Assembly: GCF_026914185.1 (NCBI RefSeq)
Contig: NC_070560.1
Location: 5,323,501 to 5,387,500 of the forward strand
DNA length: 64,000 bases
Direction of reading: 5' to 3'
Source: Puccinia triticina
Taxonomy: Eukaryota; Basidiomycota; Pucciniomycetes; Pucciniales; Pucciniaceae
Shown: positions 41,222 through 49,947 of the stretch, piece by piece
Position numbering within the stretch: position 1 is the stretch's first letter
Layout: each line of letters begins with the position of its first letter
The notes under the pieces: generated by a model
Database searches by the model: none
What the model was told of the DNA's origin: nothing
Seen by the model: the letters and a program-made list of their open reading frames with translations, nothing else
Translations under genes and position numbers: made by a program

Positions 41222-44200
41222 CCCCCCCTTCCCTCTAGTCGCAAAAGGCCTAGGGATTGAAGAGATTTAACGAGCGCCGGCCGAGCCACTGACTTTGTGA
41301 GGAAGTCAGCCAGCATTTTGTTGGTGGGAGTGTACTGTAGGAGAATCTTGGAGTCCTTGATGACTTCGCGTATGAAGTGAAGTTGGATTTCTACGTGCTT
41401 CATCCGCTTGGCGTTAGTGTTCGCTTCGAAATTAGCGACCGCAATACACCCTTGGTTATCTTCATGCACAACGGTGGGAGCATCAGACAAGGTGATGTGA
41501 ATCTCATGTAAGAATTGACGGAGCCACAAGATTTCACAGGAGAAGTCGGTGAGCGCGCGATATTCTGCTTCACAAGACGACAGCGAGACAACTGGTTGCT
41601 TCTTGGTTTGCCAAGAAACCAGATGATCGTTCATTTGAGAAAGATAGCCGGTGACCAAGCGTTGAGTTGCCGGACAGTTCCCCCAGTCAGCATCCGTATA
41701 ACCATTTAAGACAGAAGGCAGACCCCTGTTATATACCAGCGCATTGCCGGCCGTCCCAGACAGATACCGTAAGACATGAATGAAAGCCTCCCAGTGTTGA
41801 ATCCCGGGAGCCTCGAGAAACTGAGACAGCGACGAAACCGCATACGAGATGTCAGGACGCGTTGCAGTCAAGAGATAGCTTAATGCACCAACTGCGCTTC
41901 TGTAGTTGACACCCAGAGACTTGAAACAATCCTGATCACTGATTGAGGCCTTATCAAGATGAAGATTGGGAGTGAGAGGAGTCGACACGGAGCGACAGTT
42001 GGTCATGCCGTATAAATCCAGCACAGAGTTTACGTAATGAAGCTGCGAGAGAAAAATTGCTCCGTCTTCATGTAAAATCTTAATACCCAGCATCAAATCG
42101 GCTCGACCCATGTCCTTCATGTCAAATTCTGCATTAATTTGATCCTTGAAGGGTTGAACATTCTTGCTGAACACTGCGAGATCGTCGACATGAACGAAAA
42201 CCCACACCGGAGTGTCGCCCAAGCGGTAGAACACACAGGGATCAGAAACAGCGATCTTGAAACCAACCGATACCAGCCACTGTGAGAGCCGATTATACCA
42301 CGCGAGAGGCGCCTGCTTGAGACCATAAATAGCCTTATTGAGCTTGAGACAACATTTTTTCTTGTCCACATTAACGCCCTGCGGAATGGACAGAAACACT
42401 TCCTCATCCAAGTCTGCATTCAGGAAGGCAGTCTTGACGTCCAGTTGATGAAATTCAAGGTTATTTGAGGCAGCGTACGAAATAAGAGCGCGAAGAGAGT
42501 TGAGACGACCAGTCGGGGCAAAAGTCTTCGAGAAATCAATTCCGTAGACTTGAGAGAAACCTTGAGCGCACAACCTGGCCTTGAACACTACACTGGATCC
42601 ATCTTTTTTCTTCCTGAAGACCCAAGTGGTACCGACAGTCTTCATGGTAGGTAATAAATCAACCGCGTCCCACACTTTCAAGGTCCTCATGGCCGAAAGT
42701 TCTTTGTCGATGGCTGCAACCCACCCAGCTGACTCCGGTCCCTTGACGGCTTGATGGTAGTGATTTGGGATATCTTCACCCGTTGTAGTCACAAAAGCAC
42801 GAGGGCGACGATCTCTTTTAAATGGAAGGATATGATCGGTAGAAATGTCACCGTTGATCAACGTCGGATGGCGAGGCCCGACCACAGAAAGTCGGGTCGG
42901 AGGAGGTAGATCCGGAGGAGGGCGAGCTGGAGGCTCGTCATCAACAGCAGGTTTGTCAGACGAGTCCGAAGAGGCGTCCGAATCAGCTTCAAAAGAGTCA
43001 TGGGCCCATTCCCCCTCTCTCAATTCTTCACTCATGGCGAAAGGCACCGAGTCATTCGAGATCTTTGGAAAAATGTGCTCGTCGAACCTGACATGTCGAG
43101 TTTTCACAAGCTTCCTATCCCTGAGGCGCAGGATCCGGTAGACAGATGCTTCGTTCTCAAAACCAACCAGAATGCCGACCTCCCCAGTCTTCCCGAGTTT
43201 CCAATCTCGACGGTGCTTCGGAACAGCGATGAAGGCTTTGCAACCAAATGGCCTAAGGCGATGACAAGGTGCGGAAGATTTAGTCCACATCTCATAAGGG
43301 GATGATGGACGAGAAGGAGACGCTAACATATTGGAAATGAAAGTTGCTGCGTTGACAGCTTCGGCCCAGTAAGTCTTTGGAAGACTGCTCGTAAGAAGCA
43401 AACACCTTGCTTTATCAAGGATTGTTCGATTGGCTCGTTCAGCGAATCCATTCAGTTGAGGAGTTTCAGCCGGCGAGAAGGTTTGAAGAATGCCCTTCTT
43501 AGCAACAAAACTATCAAATCTTCCGTTGACAAACTCGCCACCTTGATCCGAAACAATTTCCTTCACTTTGTGATCTTGAAGGTTCTCAACAAGATTGACG
43601 AAACGTTCGAATTCCTCAAATGCGTCGGATTTCGCCTTAAGAAATCGAACAAATTTGAACGATGAGTATTGATCCACAATGGTTAAAAAGTAATTGAAAC
43701 CAGAAAGAGAGGAGGGAGTAATTGGTCCAACAAGATCCACGTGAAGTCGTTGGAGAGGAAATTGAACAGGCGAGAAATGGCTTGGAAAAGAGACAAGAGT
43801 CATTTTCAAGCAATTACATACCTCACACATAGAATCAGCTTTTGACGTAGGGAGCCCCATCAACTTCATGACTTCATTTCCAGGATGTCCAAGTGGAAGA
43901 TGCCATAATTCATGGTCCGAAGCTTTGATGTTAACAAGAGCCTTTGGGCATTTAATATATTGTGCGTGAAGGAGATTGTCAACGATTTCTCCGGAAAAAA
44001 TTGAGCCTGTGGAATCGGAAATGTCAAAGAACTGTGAATTCTTCACAATGTTGACGGATGAGTCGATCAATCGAACCAACAAGATCAATTGTTGTGATAT
44101 GGTGGGTACAAGAAGGCAATCAACCAATTTGATGACGCGTCCATTAGTGAAGATTTCAGCGATGCCGTGACCGGTCGCGACAAGAGGCGAGTCGGGATTT

Positions 44201-45141
44201 CCAGTTTTGATCAGGACCTTCTCACGAGTGAATGAAGAAAATAGGCTGCGATCTCGAAGCATGTGATGAGAGGCTGCCGAGTCAATAACAATGTCCTCCG
44301 TCGGTTGTCCGGAGATGTATGAGACAAAAACCGAGGCATGAGCAAAACTAGCACTGGCATTCTTGGATTTTGACGATGGAGAGGGTCGAAGGTGAGGATA
44401 CTTCTCATAACATTTAGATTCAACATGAGTCGTACATTCAGGATTGTGTACTTGATTGGCGCAGTAATGGATGATCTTGAATGGGAATTTGGTTTGCGAA
44501 TTTGAAGAAGTTACTAAAGCGGTGCCTTCTTCCTTCTCGACTTTGGCATTCTTGTGAGTCAGCCACGTTTGAAGTGAGTTGAGAACAAGATAAGGATCGG
44601 AAGTACAATCTTCAGAGAGTGCACAATTGTCAATGATTTTGTCGAGTTTATCGTCATGCATGAGTTTACCAAGAACCAGGTAAGAAATGATGTCCTTGGG
44701 CAGCGTGATGCCGACAGCATCGATGTCGAGAAGATGAGCTCGAGTTCGATCAATGTAGTCTTGAAGATTCCCCATATAGATTTCAGCGGACCAGTTCATG
44801 AAAACACGGCCACGATTGATGACGGAATGTGAAGCATATTGCGAGCTGATCTTCTTCCACAACAAGATAGGATTAGAGTTAGTTACTGAGTTTACGACTT
44901 CATTGTAGCATCGCGCGTTGATTCTAGAGGTGATGATCGATATCGCCTTGTGTCCGAGTTTGATATAGACCAATTTTTCAGCTTCCGTGGCGGTGATGGC
45001 AATCGGAACGGTGCAACAGTCCCAGAGGTCCTTTCCACAAAGATAGATGAACATGCGCGACTGCCAATTAGTGTAATTTGATCCGTCCAAGATAGGAACG
45101 CCATTGGAAGCCGCTGTGTCGTTCTTGTCGGTGCCAGACAT
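41194..45141 (-). CDS. Copia-2 Gag-Pol polyprotein
   Basis: One 1315-codon frame starting at ATG 45141, 74 bp inside the 5' LTR, and ending inside the 3' LTR. Gag begins with LDGSNYTNWQSRMFIYL. The protease-like active site is Asp-Ser-Ala (VIDSAASHHM), an unusual form of DSGA. The integrase finger (HLPLGHPGNEVM, CEVC) precedes a complete DDE triad: Asp in VDLVGPITP, Asp in VSDQGGEFV and Glu in NGFAERANRT. Reverse transcriptase has FHQLDVKTAFLNA and VFVHVDDLAVF; RNase H has SWQTKKQPVVSLSSCEAEY. A clear CCHC zinc knuckle is not seen in Gag, only scattered Cys/His residues near residue 230. Gag and Pol in one frame means their ratio must be set by processing or splicing. Confidence 0.95.
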   Translation of the reverse strand: MSGTDKNDTAASNGVPILDGSNYTNWQSRMFIYLCGKDLWDCCTVPIAITATEAEKLVYIKLGHKAISIITSRINARCYNEVVNSVTNSNPILLWKKISSQYASHSVINRGRVFMNWSAEIYMGNLQDYIDRTRAHLLDIDAVGITLPKDIISYLVLGKLMHDDKLDKIIDNCALSEDCTSDPYLVLNSLQTWLTHKNAKVEKEEGTALVTSSNSQTKFPFKIIHYCANQVHNPECTTHVESKCYEKYPHLRPSPSSKSKNASASFAHASVFVSYISGQPTEDIVIDSAASHHMLRDRSLFSSFTREKVLIKTGNPDSPLVATGHGIAEIFTNGRVIKLVDCLLVPTISQQLILLVRLIDSSVNIVKNSQFFDISDSTGSIFSGEIVDNLLHAQYIKCPKALVNIKASDHELWHLPLGHPGNEVMKLMGLPTSKADSMCEVCNCLKMTLVSFPSHFSPVQFPLQRLHVDLVGPITPSSLSGFNYFLTIVDQYSSFKFVRFLKAKSDAFEEFERFVNLVENLQDHKVKEIVSDQGGEFVNGRFDSFVAKKGILQTFSPAETPQLNGFAERANRTILDKARCLLLTSSLPKTYWAEAVNAATFISNMLASPSRPSSPYEMWTKSSAPCHRLRPFGCKAFIAVPKHRRDWKLGKTGEVGILVGFENEASVYRILRLRDRKLVKTRHVRFDEHIFPKISNDSVPFAMSEELREGEWAHDSFEADSDASSDSSDKPAVDDEPPARPPPDLPPPTRLSVVGPRHPTLINGDISTDHILPFKRDRRPRAFVTTTGEDIPNHYHQAVKGPESAGWVAAIDKELSAMRTLKVWDAVDLLPTMKTVGTTWVFRKKKDGSSVVFKARLCAQGFSQVYGIDFSKTFAPTGRLNSLRALISYAASNNLEFHQLDVKTAFLNADLDEEVFLSIPQGVNVDKKKCCLKLNKAIYGLKQAPLAWYNRLSQWLVSVGFKIAVSDPCVFYRLGDTPVWVFVHVDDLAVFSKNVQPFKDQINAEFDMKDMGRADLMLGIKILHEDGAIFLSQLHYVNSVLDLYGMTNCRSVSTPLTPNLHLDKASISDQDCFKSLGVNYRSAVGALSYLLTATRPDISYAVSSLSQFLEAPGIQHWEAFIHVLRYLSGTAGNALVYNRGLPSVLNGYTDADWGNCPATQRLVTGYLSQMNDHLVSWQTKKQPVVSLSSCEAEYRALTDFSCEILWLRQFLHEIHITLSDAPTVVHEDNQGCIAVANFEANTNAKRMKHVEIQLHFIREVIKDSKILLQYTPTNKMLADFLTKSVARPALVKSLQSLGLLRLEGRGGVDIHVTSL

Positions 45142-45214
45142 TATTCTTGCCTTCGATTTGATGAGTTTGATGAGTTTGAGTCGAGGTATGTTGAGCCAAA
45201 CGAGACTGTAAATC

Positions 45215-45903
45215 TGTTAATCAACAAACTAAAGATGTATTTCTAATAAGCTCTTCTGAAGAAATACACACAATAAAAAGAGAAGAAAAAGTAAATATAC
45301 CTAAAGGCAAGAACAACAATGATGATGGAAACGCGAGAAAAGAAGACACCGGACACGAAGGGACACAGGACACGAGGGGACACAAGACACGACAACAGGC
45401 TAAAAAGAAAGTAATGTTAATGTTTGATGACCACGAGGAGAATTATGAAAGGGATCAGTCTGAACCTACGAGTCGAATGAGACGGTTGATGATTTGAGAT
45501 CAGAGTTGGCAAGTCGATGAGAGAAGGGATATGACACAATGGTCAGGTAAAAGTCGGCGGTTTGTTGGAGGAAGGGATGAGTCGCAACAAAGGCAAAGAT
45601 AAGCTAGGAGTGATCAGAATCACGATAAGATGGAGTCAACCAATGATGATGTCAAGGTGGAGGAACAACTTTGAATATAAGTAATGTTAAAAGGCAGATG
45701 ATGAAAGCTGCAGGTTCCCCGAGAGAAGAAAGTGTAGTCGAGGAAGGAAGGAGTTTATATATCAAAGATAAGAGGTCTGAGCGGAGTTCTTGCAGGGAGA
45801 TTTTTGAGAGGACCAAGAGCCGAATGACGTCAGAGAACCAAATGACGTCAGTTGAGACTGGGGCCGCTAGAAGATCTAGAGGGATGTCACATGAATATCA
45901 ACA
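45215..45903 (-). repeat. Copia-2 5' LTR
   Basis: 689 bp. In element orientation it begins TGTTGATATTCATGTGACAT and ends TTGATTAACA, and would contain the promoter. TATATAAAC at about 45753-45761 on the minus strand is a possible TATA box. Confidence 0.93.
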
Positions 45904-45908
45904 CTTTG

Positions 45909-46660
45909 TGCATGGCGTGCGCCGGAGGACATCAAGACTTCAAGAGAGCAAGGCACACATCCCAATCCTCAAGACGTTTCAGGCTCATCTGTGTATTCTA
46001 TTTCTTTTCTGGTCTTTTCATTTCCTCATTTTTGTTTCTTTACATCATGTTCTTTTACTTTTTCATTTCTGCACGCTTTGGACAGGTTTGAATGAGGAGG
46101 GTTGGTTCCTTTTCATGTTTTGTTTTTGTGTGTTGTGGTGTCTTGTTTCTTTTGTCTTTTGTTGTAGCACGCATGTGCGTGCATGATAGGTTGTATGTCA
46201 CAAACCCCAGAGTTTGAGTTCAGTTCAAACTCAGGCTTTGGGGCGGCATAGGACTTTGCCTGAACCAAAAAGAAAAAAGAAAGCCAGCCTATCCAAATTT
46301 TATTGATCATCACTTTAGAGTCCAATTTGTTCCCAATATCCTGAGTCCTGAAGCGGAGAACTTTAACTCAAAGCTTCTCCAAATTTTTTGGGCAATCACA
46401 AGGCCACGTGCCAACCTAGTTCACTGACTCTTTGAGCTTGAAACTCCCTCACCTTCCAGAATCCATCACCTCCCTTTCCTCATTCCCTTCCTCTTCAAAA
46501 CTGCAAACACTGCCAACGTGCATCACATGCCATTGTTTAAACCTTCCCTCTACCTCACCCGCTACACAACTCCCTGTGCTTCATCCAACCAGATCACACG
46601 GAGGGCTATTTCTCACAGACTCACATACCTCCCTCCCAGCACTGCCTACCGCATAGCATG
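45909..46660. other. Non-coding spacer
   Basis: No domain-bearing frame is seen. The first half is T-rich and low-complexity (TTTCTTTTC), the second half C-rich. Nothing else is recognised. Confidence 0.35.
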
Positions 46661-46663
46661 GCA

Positions 46664-48110
46664 GGAGCTCCATAGTGGCACTTTTAGCGCAGCGCAGTGG
46701 TCTACTGCTGATCCTCCATCCCAATCAGTGTTAGCGCTGCGCTAATGCTGAATTCAGTGGTTTGCCGCAGACACCTGCTGTTGATCAGCGTTAGCGCAGC
46801 ACCGCTGAAGGGTTCTAATGCTGAAAATCACTGCAGTGCAGCAGAATGACCGCTGACCGCTTTTTTGGTGTCAGTGTTGTGGTAGATGATTTTGTTCCGG
46901 ATGGAAAAATTCAAAAATCTCTAGTTTACATATGTAGTGTTACACTACACCCTCCCTCCAGCTTAAATACACAGTTGTACACAACTGAATGTATATAGTT
47001 TACATACCACCCTTTACATATGTCTGTGTGTATGTAGGTGGCTGCGTAGCAACCAGCCAGCCTCATATGCAGCTGGGTAGCAACCACAAGCCACTCATTA
47101 CAGTATCCTAGCAACCAAAAGCCACATTAATAAAGCTGCATAGTAACCATGGGGCTGTGAAATTCACTCAAGCAGAGTACAAAGCAATGCAGGAAGCTGT
47201 GCAGGTCACTTGAGAAGACTCCATAGCAACCAGAGGGCTGTGTAAGCCACACTTGTAACTAGATCACCAGCTAAATTTGCTCATGTATACACTGCCACAC
47301 TGTACATGGCCATATTTTCACATCATTTTTAAAGGCACACCAGCCAAAACCCCTCATGTACATAGACCACCAGCATAAATGCCTCACATTTTCCTATATA
47401 AGGAGGGGCTCTCTCTTCCTTTGTCCCACATCCAATCCAGGAGATCCTTCCCCCCACAAGATTCAAATAAATTGTTGTCCTCACACTCTCTGCCACATAA
47501 TAAAATACTAGCTTTATATTTTGCAATACACAGTCCATTGTGAGCCACTTGTGAGAAAAGTATTCAACTACACTAGACCACTATATTCTTGCTTCCAGCC
47601 TAGCTGGGGGTGTTGTCAGTCTTTTTCTTTCATAGAGGCAGGGGTTTCCCCACACATACTTCTCTAAATTCAGCCATAAGAGGTGCAAACCGCTTTTGGA
47701 GTCTCACAGCGTGCTGATTTTGCTGCACCCCACTAGGCGCTGAACATGGCTGCAGTGACAGTGGCACTGCCAGCAGGTTACCAACATAGTTTCATTCACT
47801 GAATCAACCTCCCCACCACCTGTTCGCCCCCCATTGGACCTCACCTGGTCCTTATGACCATGTTGGGGTACCACAAAAATAGTGTGCTGACACTGAAAAA
47901 GCGGTCAGCGGTCATTCCGCCGCGCTGCACTGATTTTCAGTGGTTTTCTGCTGAAAACAGCATCAGCACAGTGGTTGGCGGCTGATTCAGTGGCACTGAA
48001 ATCTGCAGGTTTTTGCGGTGAAAATGATCAGCGGTTAGCGCAGCGCTTGTCCCACTGATTTTCAGTGCAGCGCAGCACTCCTAAAAACCCGCAGTGGTTT
48101 CACTGTTGTT
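46664..48110. repeat. Long inverted repeat with GCGCTGCGC-rich arms around a 1-kb core
   Basis: The left arm (about 46664-46890) and right arm (about 47868-48110) are diverged inverted copies; the best block is GACCGCTTTTT...GTGTCAG against its inverse CTGACACTGAAAAAGCGGTC. Arms are rich in the motifs TTAGCGCAGCGC and CACTGATTTTCAGTG. The core repeats the word TAGCAACCA at least six times and has a TATA motif (CCTATATAAGGAGG, about 47392-47405) as in LTR promoters. The structure resembles a foldback element or a solo LTR inside a repeat; I cannot decide. Confidence 0.6.
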
Positions 48111-48214
48111 TTTAAGGCCTTTTAAGCTTTCAATTTTATCAACCAGCAACATCAATCTTAGTAGGGGCTTAAAATACCCCAACATGAACCAGGCTATTGG
48201 ATGCTATACATTTA

Positions 48215-48352
48215 GGGTTCTCAAAGTTGAAAACATACAAATGTGACATACTGTCATACACACCTTTTTTGCAGGGAAGCGTTTGACAGCCCGTGCAAAT
48301 AAAGTTGTATGTTTGCATGACATATGCCACTATGTTGCAACTTTGAGAACCC
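48215..48352. mobile_element. MITE with TIR GGGTTCTCAAAGTTG
   Basis: The left end GGGTTCTCAAAGTTGAAAAC is inverted at the right (GCAACTTTGAGAACCC). An inner pair, CATATGCCAC and TGACATACTGTCAT, is weaker. Beyond its right end a second, unpaired tip of similar type (CAACTTTGAACACCCCTAAT) lies at 48409-48428. The TTCAAAGTTG core is shared with MITE 1 near hapX. Confidence 0.65.
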
Positions 48353-48758
48353 CAATTCTTTTCAGATTAAAATTTTATGATTTTATGGTGTTATAATTTT
48401 ATGCAGGTCAACTTTGAACACCCCTAATGTAAAGTGGCTCCAAGTGATTGTGACAAGGAATTAGAAACTTTCAATAATATCTATTGCTAAAACTTGGAAT
48501 CTAGCCTCCACATAGCGGGCTGATAGCACATCAGTTACTCCTGTCAGGAGCTGCGGAGACTTGCTTCACAAGATCAAATGCTTCCCAGCACAAGGAACTT
48601 AGTTAAGTTTAACTAAAATGCTGCTAACTCACCTGAAATGAAATAAATGGGAGCGTACGAAAGTGTCAGGGTTAAAAGCCTTTGAGAGTTCTTATTCGAA
48701 GAGAGCATAACTGCGGCATGCCGCCTGTTTTTCCAAAACACATCCTGCGCGGATTTCT

Positions 48759-49388
48759 TCACCAAACTTTGGATTCTATAATCATGTTCATGATAGCGGA
48801 AAACCGAGCTCTCTCTAAGTTAGTCACATCCTGCTCGGTAGTTTTAGGTAACCGAGTCAAGGCCAGGCCGATGATCACCGGTTTTAGCATTCGGTCCGGG
48901 TTACATGAGCGCAGATGAGATGAATTGTCGGGGGAGAAGCCAGTGAGGGCAAGCATGGCTATTTGGTTTAGGTATACGTCGTAGAGAGGTTTCAGGTCGG
49001 GAGGCGTCGAGCTGAGGAGGGGCACAAGCTGGAGGGATGTGAACGGAACGGGCAGCGCGGGCACAAGACCATCATCTAAGCCGGACGCGAGTTCGTAGCC
49101 TTGCTCGAAGCTAGCCAGAGGGACAGTCACCTGGGTCTACAAATGGAAGGGTAGTCATGTTTCAATACCGTGTGGTTTAGTAAGTTGCTAGTTGCGCGGG
49201 TGATAAGTCGCAAGACGCTTTCAGAGGGGACTGCCCACCAGACTACCGATTTTCCCAGTTTGAGTAACGAGTACCAAGGTCCTATCGGAATAGCCCTGCA
49301 CCATCACTTCGGTGTGAACAGAATCGATGATCCGTGCGCATTGCCGAAAAGGGATGCGAGCTTCAATCTGAGGCGAAGCAATAGCCAT
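48759..49388 (-). CDS. Proteasome assembly chaperone 3 homologue (PAC3/PSMG3-like)
   Basis: Two exons, 49388-49239 and 49136-48759, join in frame at TGKIGSL to give 175 residues. The N-terminal half has the family pattern: a TEV motif (SVHTEVMVQGYSDR) followed by LVLVTQTGKIGSL. The C-terminal half has VIIGLALTRLPKTTEQDV and ends in ESKVW, like the QVW end of the animal protein. PAC3 works with PAC4 as a cytosolic and nuclear chaperone for assembly of the 20S proteasome alpha ring. The middle is longer than in the animal protein. The start is the first Met upstream in frame. Its promoter lies in the 330 bp before the Copia-3 insertion. Confidence 0.75.
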
Positions 49389-49713
49389 GAGAAGAATGGT
49401 CCCAAATCCCGATCTGTCCCGATGTTGTGGACTCGTGGCTCACTGTCGGATGCGAAGGCACGGCAATCCGGAGTCCGGACTCGGCCCTCGGGTCATCTGA
49501 GGTGCGCCACCCCGGTGCACGCAACAGGGGCCCCGAAGGTGTCAGGGGTTGCTTAGATTCGATGGCCGAGAGGTTCCGGTCATTCGGCCATCGAAGCTGC
49601 GCAGTTTCAATGGCCGGAACCTCTTGGCGATGAAGACTTCACAATCGCGATGACTGAGAGGATTCCTCCCCGGACTTTGAGAGCGCAATGGTGTGACAAT
49701 TGGAGGTCTGAAA
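49389..49713. promoter_or_regulatory. Upstream region of the PAC3-like gene
   Basis: The 325 bp between the chaperone start codon and the target duplication of Copia-3 contain no other feature. A palindromic pair (GCCGAGAGGTTCCGGTCATTC and GAATGGCCGGAACCTCTTGGC type) lies around 49562-49630. Confidence 0.35.
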
Positions 49714-49718
49714 CTATG

Positions 49719-49734
49719 TGTTAGAGTTCAGGAT
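49719..49734 (+). repeat. Copia-3 5' LTR, first 16 bp
   Basis: TGTTAGAGTTCAGGAT equals the first bases of the 3' LTR at 59806. The rest of the LTR lies beyond the inserted LINE. Confidence 0.85.
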
Positions 49735-49947
49735 TTTTTTTTTTTTTTTTTTTTAAGTGTAATTTGGCCGTTTGGCATTGCACACTATGAATCTAAGTAA
49801 CAACCTTGTGAAATGAAGAAACACATGATCAATCTAACACAACTACAAATGATGCTAGTGTTATAAGGGTGGAGGGGAATTGAGGATAGGCAAAGAACAA
49901 AAAAGGAAAAGAAAGGAGACCGAAAACAAGATGTGTTGGAGAAAATG

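Larger units (their letters stand above)
40534..45903 (-). mobile_element. Ty1/Copia retrotransposon Copia-2, apparently intact
   Basis: LTRs at 45215-45903 (5') and 40534-41221 (3'), read on the minus strand from TGTTGATATTC to GATTAACA. The perfect 5-bp target duplication CTTTG is at 40529-40533 and 45904-45908. A polypurine tract (GAGGGAAGGGGGGG) precedes the 3' LTR. The LTRs differ at only about six positions by eye, and the single open frame is uninterrupted, so this is the youngest element in the window and could be autonomous. Confidence 0.95.
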
